The notes beneath the pieces are model-generated. The model was not told the DNA's origin and made no database searches. It saw only the letters and a program-made list of their open reading frames with translations. From the NCBI GenBank assembly GCA_964592275.1, contig CAZQDJ010000019.1:1-21649 (forward strand): a DNA stretch of 21,649 nt, written 5' to 3'. This DNA comes from CANNBR01 sp964592275 (lineage in GTDB: Bacteria; Babelota; Babeliae; Babelales; CAIQNR01). The position numbers and the translations under genes were made by a program. This document shows positions 6,344-13,649 of the stretch, piece after piece; positions within the stretch are counted from its first letter, which is position 1; each line of letters opens with the position of its first letter.

Positions 6344-8803
6344 ATGACAGTACAAAACAAATTTAAAGTAGAAAAAATAATTCCTGAAGTGGAGATCGAA
6401 ATAGACGATACGCTCCCTCTTCTTCCCCTTAAAAATGTTGTACTTTTGCCTAAAAGCATCTTGCCTGTTATCGTTGGCAGAGCTTCATCCATAAAAGCTG
6501 TTGAAGCTGCCTCAAAAGGTACAAAAATTGTTTTTGTTACTGCTCAAAAAGATCCCGCAATTGAAAACCCAACAGAAAAAGATCTGTATCTTCACGGTAC
6601 ACGGGCTCTTATTCTTCAAACCATGAAGATGTCTAACGGATCATTAAAAATTCTCGTTGAAGGGCTTTCTCGTGGCAAAATGACCGATTTTGAACAAATG
6701 CCTGAAGGCTATTATCAAGTTATTGCACACGATCTTGCCACACCAGAAGTGTCTCGTACCGTCGATTTTGAAGCTGCTTGGCGCACCTTTTATTCCATGT
6801 ACGAAACCTATACTAAGCTGAATGAAAAAGCCCCTCAGGACCTTCTCAATCTTGGAAAGTCGCTCGAAGATATCGACTATATCGTTGATACTACCGCAGT
6901 ACATTTGAACCTTTCGTTTGAGGAACGTCAAGGCATTTTAGAATTACTTGACCTTAAAAAACGTTTGCTAAAAATCAGTACTGCTCTTAAAAAAGAGATT
7001 GAAATTCTTGAAACAGAACAACGTATTCGTGGACATATTCAAACACAAGTTGATAAAAATCAACGCGAATACTATTTGAATGAGCAAATTAAAGCGATTC
7101 AAAAAGAGCTTGGACGAGAAGACCAACATGGTGAACTTGCTCAACTTCGTGAAAAAATTAAGTCATTAAAGCCAACAAAAGAAGCGTTGGAAAAAGTTGA
7201 TAAAGAAATGAAGCGGCTTGAGCAAATGCCTCCTCTTTCTTCTGAAGCGGTCGTTAGTCGACACTATATCGATTGGATTGCATCACTACCTTGGTCAAAA
7301 CAAAGCAAAGACCGCATCAGCCTTGAGCAAGCGGAAAAAATTCTCAATTCCCACCATGCTGGTCTTAAAAAAGCAAAAGATCGAATTATCGAATTTTTGG
7401 CAGCAAAAAAGTTTTCAAAAACACTCGACCGTTCTCCAATCATTTGTCTTGTAGGGCCTCCTGGAGTTGGCAAAACATCTCTTGCAAAATCTATTGCCGA
7501 TTCACTTGGTCGTGAATTTGTTCGTATCGCTCTTGGCGGTATAAAAGATGAAGCTGAGATACGTGGACATCGCAGAACCTATATTGGTGCGCTTCCTGGG
7601 AAAATCATTCAATCAATGAAAAAGGCAAGCACCGTTAATCCGGTTATCTTGCTTGATGAAATTGACAAAATGGCAATGGACAATCATGGAGACCCTGCAT
7701 CAGCGCTCCTTGAAGTGCTTGATCCAGAACAAAACAAAGGATTCGTAGACCATTTCTTGGATCTTGAATATGATCTTTCTCATGTCATGTTTATTGCTAC
7801 GGCAAACCACATTGATGGAATTCCCTATCCACTGTTTGATCGCATGGAAATCATTTCCCTTGCTGGCTACACCACACCAGAAAAACTTTCTATTGCAAGT
7901 AAATTTTTACTACCAAAAAACCTTAAAGAATACAGCCTTACCGCCACACAATTTAAAGTATCACTTGAAATACTTGAAACAATCATCAACGACTACACAA
8001 AAGAAGCTGGTGTTCGTCAATTAGAACGAGTTATTGCAAAAATAATGCGTAAGGGAATCCAGATCCTTTTGAAAGAAAAAACAGTTAAAAGTATCACCGT
8101 CACTCCAGAACTGTTGCGTGAATGGCTCGGTCATCCGATCTTTAAACGCCAACAACTTGAAACAGAAGAAAAAATTGGCCTTGCTACCGGACTTGCGTGG
8201 ACAGAAATGGGTGGCGATGTTCTTGAAACTGAAGTTTCTGTTGTTCCTGGCAAAGGTACATTAACCCTTACCGGACAACTTGGTGATGTAATGCAAGAAT
8301 CTGCACAAGCAGCTTTAAGTTACATTCGCAGTAAAACAAGCGAACTTAACATTTCAAGCAAATTTAATAACACAAAGGATATGCATATTCACTTTCCTGA
8401 AGGAGCAACTCCTAAAGACGGCCCTTCAGCTGGTATTACTATGTGTGCCGCACTTGTTTCTGCTCTTACAAAAAATCCTATCAATCCTCATGTTGCCATG
8501 ACAGGTGAAATAACCTTGCGCGGACGAGTGATTGGTATTGGTGGAGTAAAAGAAAAATTGCTTGCTGCAAAACAACATGGCATGAAGTTGGTCATTGTTC
8601 CTAAAGAAAATGAAGACGATGTTAAAGAAGCAGTCAAAGATTTAGGAAAAGCGTTTGATTGCGAAATTGCATTCGTTTCAACCATGGATGAAGTGTTAAA
8701 ATTAGTACTTAAAAACAACCCTTTTGATCACAAAAAAGTACGTGCTGTTTTACAACCACCAAAGAAAGTTGCTGCTAAAAAACCACGCAAACGAACGAGT
8801 TAA
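6344..8803 (+). CDS. lon: ATP-dependent endopeptidase Lon
   Basis: This 819-aa cytoplasmic AAA+ serine protease degrades misfolded and regulatory proteins. Domain order is standard for LonA: an N-terminal substrate-binding domain (LPLLPLKNVVLLP near the start), a coiled-coil linker, an AAA+ module with Walker A GPPGVGKT (371-378) and Walker B VILLDEID (434-441), and a C-terminal protease domain with catalytic Ser695 in DGPSAG and Lys736 in GGVKEKL. Length is normal. The end is odd: a lysine/arginine-rich tail (VAAKKPRKRTS). Starts are ambiguous. The ATG at 6344 has TAGG 9 nt upstream, a GTG at 6317 has AGGA 5 nt upstream and would add nine residues, and a TTG at 6293 has no ribosome site. It is divergent from the transporter operon. 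Confidence 0.97.
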   Translation: MTVQNKFKVEKIIPEVEIEIDDTLPLLPLKNVVLLPKSILPVIVGRASSIKAVEAASKGTKIVFVTAQKDPAIENPTEKDLYLHGTRALILQTMKMSNGSLKILVEGLSRGKMTDFEQMPEGYYQVIAHDLATPEVSRTVDFEAAWRTFYSMYETYTKLNEKAPQDLLNLGKSLEDIDYIVDTTAVHLNLSFEERQGILELLDLKKRLLKISTALKKEIEILETEQRIRGHIQTQVDKNQREYYLNEQIKAIQKELGREDQHGELAQLREKIKSLKPTKEALEKVDKEMKRLEQMPPLSSEAVVSRHYIDWIASLPWSKQSKDRISLEQAEKILNSHHAGLKKAKDRIIEFLAAKKFSKTLDRSPIICLVGPPGVGKTSLAKSIADSLGREFVRIALGGIKDEAEIRGHRRTYIGALPGKIIQSMKKASTVNPVILLDEIDKMAMDNHGDPASALLEVLDPEQNKGFVDHFLDLEYDLSHVMFIATANHIDGIPYPLFDRMEIISLAGYTTPEKLSIASKFLLPKNLKEYSLTATQFKVSLEILETIINDYTKEAGVRQLERVIAKIMRKGIQILLKEKTVKSITVTPELLREWLGHPIFKRQQLETEEKIGLATGLAWTEMGGDVLETEVSVVPGKGTLTLTGQLGDVMQESAQAALSYIRSKTSELNISSKFNNTKDMHIHFPEGATPKDGPSAGITMCAALVSALTKNPINPHVAMTGEITLRGRVIGIGGVKEKLLAAKQHGMKLVIVPKENEDDVKEAVKDLGKAFDCEIAFVSTMDEVLKLVLKNNPFDHKKVRAVLQPPKKVAAKKPRKRTS

Positions 8804-8860
8804 AAAACGAGAAGACTATTTTTCTATTTGGTGTATACTTCGTTCTTTATTTTAAAAATA

Positions 8861-8890
8861 TTAATAACCCGTTCGTCTTACTATTATACT
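8861..8890 (+). promoter_or_regulatory. Promoter of the acidic lipoprotein gene
   Basis: TTAATA (8861-8866) and TATACT (8885-8890) are 18 nt apart, each close to the sigma-70 consensus. A 5-bp inverted repeat, GTTCG (8871-8875) and CGAAC (8894-8898), flanks the -10 box and could be an operator. Confidence 0.45.
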
Positions 8891-8914
8891 TGGCGAACAA
8901 CAGGAGATCCTGAC

Positions 8915-9100
8915 ATGAAAAAAACCCTCTTAGTTGCACTTTTATCTGTTTCAGCACTTTCAACACTTCCAGGCTGCGGCGAAAAAAAAGCTGTTGTTGC
9001 TGAAGAAGTAACAACTGTTGAAACAACTCCTGTTGCAGAAGAAGTAGTTGCTGTTGAAGAAGCAACACAAGCTACTCCTGTTGAAGAAGAAGCTAAGTAA
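8915..9100 (+). CDS. Small acidic lipoprotein (61 aa), function unknown
   Basis: The N-terminus is a lipoprotein signal (MKK, hydrophobic stretch, lipobox LPGC with Cys21 as the lipidated residue). The mature part is about 40 residues of low-complexity sequence rich in Val, Glu, Thr and Pro (VVAEEVTTVETTPVAEE...), so strongly acidic and probably unstructured. An AGGAG ribosome site precedes the ATG by 8 nt. An upstream in-frame start at 8828 is unlikely because it precedes the promoter. It has its own promoter and a strong terminator. It could be a flexible envelope spacer. No family is recognised. Confidence 0.8.
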   Translation: MKKTLLVALLSVSALSTLPGCGEKKAVVAEEVTTVETTPVAEEVVAVEEATQATPVEEEAK

Positions 9101-9125
9101 GCAATTTTTGCTTTATTGCACAAAT

Positions 9126-9163
9126 AAAAAAAAGAGGCACTTTTTGAGCGCCTCTTTTTTTTA
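9126..9163. terminator. Bidirectional terminator between convergent genes
   Basis: An A-rich run then GAGGC (9134-9138) pairs with GCCTC (9150-9154) and a T-run. A-U pairs extend the stem on both sides, giving U-tracts in both directions. It serves the acidic lipoprotein on the plus strand and the 918-aa gene on the minus strand. Confidence 0.88.
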
Positions 9164-9184
9164 TTACTATAATTTTATTATTGT

Positions 9185-11941
9185 TTACTTACCCTTTACC
9201 AAGTCTTCAAACACGTCAAAGATATTGGCTCTTCTCTTTTCATCAAATTGCACGATTTCCCAATCAATAATTATAGGTCGCAGATTCAAGCTTGTAAGAA
9301 TTTTTTCAAACTCTGCCCATCCCAAACTTCTAAGTTGTTGGTTTGCACGCAAAGCAGTTATCAATTCTTGCCGCAGTATAGGCTCTGCATCAGTTCTTTC
9401 ACCAAGCAACATCTGATAATACCTAACAAATTCTCGAATAAAACTAATAGTTTGTTGATCATGGTTCCCCGGCGCCAACTGCAGAACTTCAGCCATAGCA
9501 GCTCCACGGCCAATTTGGTGATGATCTCCAAAATCTAGAAGAACATCATTTGCTTGCGCTCCACCCACAGTAGCAGCTCTGAAATTTTTATTCAACTGAA
9601 CAATGGCATTAATAGCACTTTGTATTTCTTTATTTACTTTATCGCTGAGTGTTAAAGGAGCTATTTGCTTAGCATTCACCATTAATTCCAACATTTCTTT
9701 AAAATGGTCACTTACAAGCATCTCTCCATCAAACTTAGGATCCCCTAATTTTCCCGATTCTATACCCTGCACATAATTTATAACCTGTTGCGTAGCAATC
9801 AATGCAATCGAATAAAATGGAGACTCTTCTGGCCACCATGATGGGGTTAAAAGATATTTCTGCGCTGGAGAAAGATCACTAAATCCTGGAATATCTTGCA
9901 CCACAAGAGCTTGTTCTTGCACGCCTACCGCTGCAGCTATATCCAATTTTTCAACAATATTCGCTCTTACTCTATCCATTAAAGTAACTCCCTCAATTGC
10001 TTGAGGGACAATCATTTGTTCAGCCAGTTTTATTTCTGCCTCTCTTTCCTCTTGCTCAAGCAATTCCGCTTCTTCTCGCTCAGCATCTGCACGTAGTTTT
10101 ATTTCCGCTTCTCTTTCCTCTTGCTCAAGCAATTCCATTTCTTCTCTCTCAGCATCTGCAAGTAGTTGCTTATCTTCTGCCTGTCTTATCATTGCTTCAA
10201 AAGCTAATCGTGTTTTTTCTTGTTCTTTTTTAGCTTTCAATGCTTGTTGTTGAGCTTTTTCAGCAGCCACTATCTGCATCTGCCGCACTTGTTCTGCTTG
10301 CAGAGCCTTTTGTTGCTGTACCTGTCCCGCTTGCACACCAGACTGTTGGGCTCTTTCTAGCTCTTCAGCAGCATCAATTCCTGCTAACGCAGCCTTGCCA
10401 ATAACTGTCATTCCAAGACTTTCTCTGTTTAGAATTGCCATATACAAGTAAATATTACTACTTCTATTATCAAACATTTCCTTTTCATACGCCGTTCCAC
10501 TGGTTTTAAAATACCGAGCAAGCTCACCTCCAATAGCATAATGAATAGCAGATTGAACTTCTGAATCACCAAAACTTTTTTGTATTAAAGAATTATGATT
10601 AAAAATCAAAGTATTATTGCCACTTATACTAAAAAATGTTTTCTTTATCTTACTCAATTCCCCTATCAATAGAGGTAATTTTTCCGCCCATGACTGTAAT
10701 TTTTCCTGCCTGTTTGTTATACCAGCAGCTTTAAAATAAGCAGTTTTTCTTTCTACTACAGCGGGCCATTTAATTAATTCTGGATCTTCGTAAAATCCTC
10801 TCGCGCAATCGTACAAAAGTCTAAACAGCGGAGAAAACTCTCCGTCAGTAGCAACAACATCTACAGGATCAGAAGATGCCCCAAATCCAGCTTTCCACAA
10901 ATAAAATGTATCCGCAAAATCAAGTGGATACTTAGCATTAGCAAAATCATAAGAATAATAATAATTCGAAACATATGCCCCAATAGTTTGATCTTTTGAA
11001 TAAAGATCACCATTTTCAAATCTCAGCGACATACGATTAAAAGAATCTTTTTTAAAGGCTTGACAATCCTCTTGATTTTTTGCATTTGGACAATTAGCAC
11101 AACTCAAATAAAGGCCTTTAAATCTATTAGCTTGCGCCTGTTGTACCGCCTCAAGCCTACGCGCTTTTATTGCTGCTGCTTCTTGTATTGTTTGTTGTTT
11201 TTGCATTTGTTCAATAACAAGTCTTTCTGCTGCTACTCTTTCTGCTTCAACCTTGGCTAACCGTTGTCTTTCCAACTGAGCAAGTTTTTCAAGTTCAACA
11301 GCTCTTTCTTGTTCTACTCGTAATTGTTCTTGCCGTAACACTTCAGCCTTTTTTTGTTCCTCAGCTATTTTTCGAGCTTCTGCTTCTTGCGCTCTTTTAA
11401 GTTCTGTTTGTTGTCTTGCAAGTTCTGCCTTTTCAGCCTCTACTTGAGCAGCGGATTTTTTAGGAGCAACAGATGGTGGTGTTTTTTTAGGAGCCTTTTT
11501 ACCTTCAAGCGCATCTTTTGCTTCTCGAGCAAGTCGTTCAAAATCAGAAGCAAGTTTTTCTGCAGCAGCTTTTTCTTTTTGTTGGTTTACAGATAACGTA
11601 CCAACAGTTCTTATTGTTTTTGCTTGTTTATCTAACATATCTTTAACAACGTTTGAAAAATCCTCTAAATTTGCCACCAATACGGCTGTTCCATCTGCTT
11701 CAAGAGAGCCTTCTTTTAATTTTCTAAAAGCTGTATTCAGCCAATTACGATTAACCTGCTGCGCTTCAGAAAGCAAAGGAGTAATATTTTCACCTTCAAC
11801 AAAATTTAAATACGCTTCTAAAGAAGAGATAGAAGCATCACGCTCAAGACCTGGTACCTGACTTATACCGGTAGCTGCTCCTTGCACTTGGCCTGTAATG
11901 GCTCCAGCCACAAGCAGTGTCACTAAAAAATGTTTCTTCAT
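9185..11941 (-). CDS. Exported large coiled-coil protein (918 aa), function unknown
   Basis: The protein starts with a Sec signal peptide (MKKHFLVTLLVAGAITGQVQ, cleavage near 21-23). Four parts follow: an alpha-helical region (25-150, including Pro/Lys-rich 148-163), a long Gln/Glu/Ala/Lys coiled coil (165-272), a globular block (273-520) opening with a C-x2-C-x8-C cluster (281, 284, 293), a second coiled coil (522-643), and a C-terminal helical domain (644-918). The second coiled coil holds a 23-residue tandem duplication. GAGGA lies 6-7 nt before the ATG. It has its own -10 box and shares a terminator with the lipoprotein gene downstream. It neighbours the RING/UIM gene, another exported coiled-coil protein, suggesting a host-interface role. 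That is inference and no family is recognised. Confidence 0.85.
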   Translation of the reverse strand: MKKHFLVTLLVAGAITGQVQGAATGISQVPGLERDASISSLEAYLNFVEGENITPLLSEAQQVNRNWLNTAFRKLKEGSLEADGTAVLVANLEDFSNVVKDMLDKQAKTIRTVGTLSVNQQKEKAAAEKLASDFERLAREAKDALEGKKAPKKTPPSVAPKKSAAQVEAEKAELARQQTELKRAQEAEARKIAEEQKKAEVLRQEQLRVEQERAVELEKLAQLERQRLAKVEAERVAAERLVIEQMQKQQTIQEAAAIKARRLEAVQQAQANRFKGLYLSCANCPNAKNQEDCQAFKKDSFNRMSLRFENGDLYSKDQTIGAYVSNYYYSYDFANAKYPLDFADTFYLWKAGFGASSDPVDVVATDGEFSPLFRLLYDCARGFYEDPELIKWPAVVERKTAYFKAAGITNRQEKLQSWAEKLPLLIGELSKIKKTFFSISGNNTLIFNHNSLIQKSFGDSEVQSAIHYAIGGELARYFKTSGTAYEKEMFDNRSSNIYLYMAILNRESLGMTVIGKAALAGIDAAEELERAQQSGVQAGQVQQQKALQAEQVRQMQIVAAEKAQQQALKAKKEQEKTRLAFEAMIRQAEDKQLLADAEREEMELLEQEEREAEIKLRADAEREEAELLEQEEREAEIKLAEQMIVPQAIEGVTLMDRVRANIVEKLDIAAAVGVQEQALVVQDIPGFSDLSPAQKYLLTPSWWPEESPFYSIALIATQQVINYVQGIESGKLGDPKFDGEMLVSDHFKEMLELMVNAKQIAPLTLSDKVNKEIQSAINAIVQLNKNFRAATVGGAQANDVLLDFGDHHQIGRGAAMAEVLQLAPGNHDQQTISFIREFVRYYQMLLGERTDAEPILRQELITALRANQQLRSLGWAEFEKILTSLNLRPIIIDWEIVQFDEKRRANIFDVFEDLVKGK
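10026..10163 (-). repeat. 69-bp tandem duplication in coiled coil
   Basis: Two nearly identical 69-bp units abut in frame (10026-10094 and 10095-10163). Each encodes ADAEREE(A/M)ELLEQEEREA then EIKL. A 23-residue period is compatible with a coiled coil. The few differences suggest a recent duplication. Confidence 0.85.
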
Positions 11942-11970
11942 TTTCCATCCTCTTTTTTATAACCTTATTT

Positions 11971-11976
11971 ATTATA
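11971..11976 (-). promoter_or_regulatory. -10 box of the 918-aa gene
   Basis: A perfect TATAAT on the minus strand lies 29 bases before the start codon. No good -35 hexamer is seen 16-18 nt upstream. Confidence 0.5.
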
Positions 11977-12056
11977 TTTCTAATTGAAATTTTAATTACT
12001 ATTTTAAAAGAACGCAACAACTTATTACCACTAAGCTTAAAAACAAGTAAAAAATA

Positions 12057-12088
12057 ATGGATGGACAACGCAATTGTTGTCCATCCAT
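12057..12088 (-). terminator. Strong terminator of the RING/UIM gene
   Basis: A perfect 13-bp stem (ATGGATGGACAAC at 12057-12069 with GTTGTCCATCCAT at 12076-12088) has a 6-nt loop. On the minus strand ATTTTTTACTTG follows. It separates the RING gene from the 918-aa gene, so the two are transcribed independently. Confidence 0.9.
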
Positions 12089-12118
12089 CGATAGTAAGAT
12101 TTAAAACTCAGAAAAACT

Positions 12119-13531
12119 CTAAATCATTTCGGTCAAAAATTCAATCAGAGCATTCTTTATCTCTTCTGTTGTTTTAAGCGATAACGCTTGCACGGCAGTA
12201 CGTATTGAATTTCTATTATTCCCAAATGATTGAATGACTTGAGCTACTGCAATACCATGCTTACTATTCAAAATAGCCCTTATTTTTTCTTTGATGGTTT
12301 CAGGCATCTTACCTTCTGAAGCTAACAGCGCTTTATGCATTTGAAGTTTTTCAAGCACAGTGTTTTCATTTACAAATCTTGCGTCAGTAGGCCTTGCAAG
12401 TAAAATACCTACTATTCTACGTCGCTGCTCATTCTTACTGCGCTTTTCTTCATTTTTATCTTGCTCTATTTCTTGTGCTTCTGGTCTCAATCGCTCAAAT
12501 TCTTCTGGCTCTACCGGCACTTGCTGCGCTGTTTCTCCATTAATCTCTGCTTGCAATGCCCTTGCAAGCGCTTCATCAGCTGCCAATAAATCTCTCTGTG
12601 CCTGTATTACTTCTGGCAAAACATCACCCGCTGATAAAGAAAGTGCCATTGCTCTTGCTAGCTCTTCATCTTGATCACACTCGTCTTGCTCAACGCTTAG
12701 CGCATTTGGTACTGATACATCTTGCGCTATTTTACATTGAGGACAAATTCGATTCATTTTTAAAGCTGTATTTAAACATTCTTCGTGAAATACATGCGCA
12801 CATATTGTTGATTTCAATGGCAAGCCATTTTCACCTTCCCAGCATATTCCACAATGAAATGGCTCTTGTTCTTCAGGTTGGAATCTTTCTAAACAATTGC
12901 ATGCCCCGTGTACTCCCCGAGCACAACGATCTGCTTGCGTTTCAATACGAGCAGCTGCTGCTGGCTGAATTGCTACAGGTCTTTGTGGTTGGATGTCTTG
13001 CGCAGAAACTTGAAGACGTTTTGCTGCATCTTCTGCATCCCTTGCAGCATCATACTGTTGCGCATCAAGAACAAAATTCCATGCTTTGTCATATTCCATT
13101 TTGCCTTTTTGCACACATTCCCGAATAGCGCTCTCAAAATCTTCTTCAGCTTTTCTTCTTTTCTTAGCTTCTTCTTGCTCTATTTTTTGACGATCTGCTT
13201 CTTCTTGACGTTCTATCTCACAAAGGCACGCCACCACTTCTTCCATCTCTTGTTGTTGTTTTTGCTCTTTCGTCTGTCTAACTGCATCAGGAGTATTTTC
13301 CCTAATGCTTTCAAAAAAACTATTTAAAGCTTCTTCTCTCTGTTTTTCATCTCTTCGCAAAATCCTTTGATATGCTAATTGAGTAGGTCCCGCTAACGCG
13401 GTTATATCATATGTCCAGAAACCATGAACTACCGCATTCGGTATTTCCTGTTGAACTCGCTTAGGCTTTTCGGCCGCTTGCAATACTCCTGCGCACGCTA
13501 ATGCTAAACTTATTAAAAAAATTTTCTTCAT
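12119..13531 (-). CDS. Exported RING-H2 / ubiquitin-interacting-motif protein (470 aa), candidate E3 ligase effector
   Basis: A Sec signal peptide (MKKIFLISLALACAGVLQA) precedes a charged coiled coil (about 62-135). A complete RING-H2 finger follows at residues 227-266: C-x2-C-x13-C-x-H-x2-H-x2-C-x10-C-x2-C, in which all eight zinc ligands are present. Then comes EELARAMALSLS (289-300), fitting the UIM pattern (Leu291, Ala294, Met295, Ser298), and a second degenerate copy (DEALARALQAE, 319-329). The rest is a helical C-terminus. RING fingers recruit E2 enzymes and UIMs bind ubiquitin, both eukaryotic functions. The ATG at 13531 has AGGA 6 nt upstream; a TTG at 13549 would add six residues before the signal and is rejected. 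Export and ubiquitin context imply a host-acting effector, which is inference. A purely structural zinc-binding role is the alternative. Confidence 0.85.
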   Translation of the reverse strand: MKKIFLISLALACAGVLQAAEKPKRVQQEIPNAVVHGFWTYDITALAGPTQLAYQRILRRDEKQREEALNSFFESIRENTPDAVRQTKEQKQQQEMEEVVACLCEIERQEEADRQKIEQEEAKKRRKAEEDFESAIRECVQKGKMEYDKAWNFVLDAQQYDAARDAEDAAKRLQVSAQDIQPQRPVAIQPAAAARIETQADRCARGVHGACNCLERFQPEEQEPFHCGICWEGENGLPLKSTICAHVFHEECLNTALKMNRICPQCKIAQDVSVPNALSVEQDECDQDEELARAMALSLSAGDVLPEVIQAQRDLLAADEALARALQAEINGETAQQVPVEPEEFERLRPEAQEIEQDKNEEKRSKNEQRRRIVGILLARPTDARFVNENTVLEKLQMHKALLASEGKMPETIKEKIRAILNSKHGIAVAQVIQSFGNNRNSIRTAVQALSLKTTEEIKNALIEFLTEMI

Positions 13532-13574
13532 ATCATTTCCTTTATTCAATCAAAAACGCAACATTTCTTATTGA

Positions 13575-13603
13575 ATTATACAGAATAATGAATAAAAAGA
13601 CAA
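13575..13603 (-). promoter_or_regulatory. Promoter of the RING/UIM gene
   Basis: TTGTCT (13603-13598) and a perfect TATAAT (13580-13575) are 17 nt apart on the minus strand, an excellent sigma-70 match. The leader would be about 37 nt. Confidence 0.75.
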
Positions 13604-13649
13604 ATTGAATAAAAAAATAACTCTAAACAGGCTTTCAACATTATTTTCC

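Noticed and set aside
8804..8835. Intrinsic terminator after lon
   Set aside because: Only a 4-5 bp imperfect stem (AGAA/TTCT) is visible, too weak to call.
10026..10163. CRISPR array
   Set aside because: There are only two contiguous copies with no spacers, and they are in frame inside a coding region.
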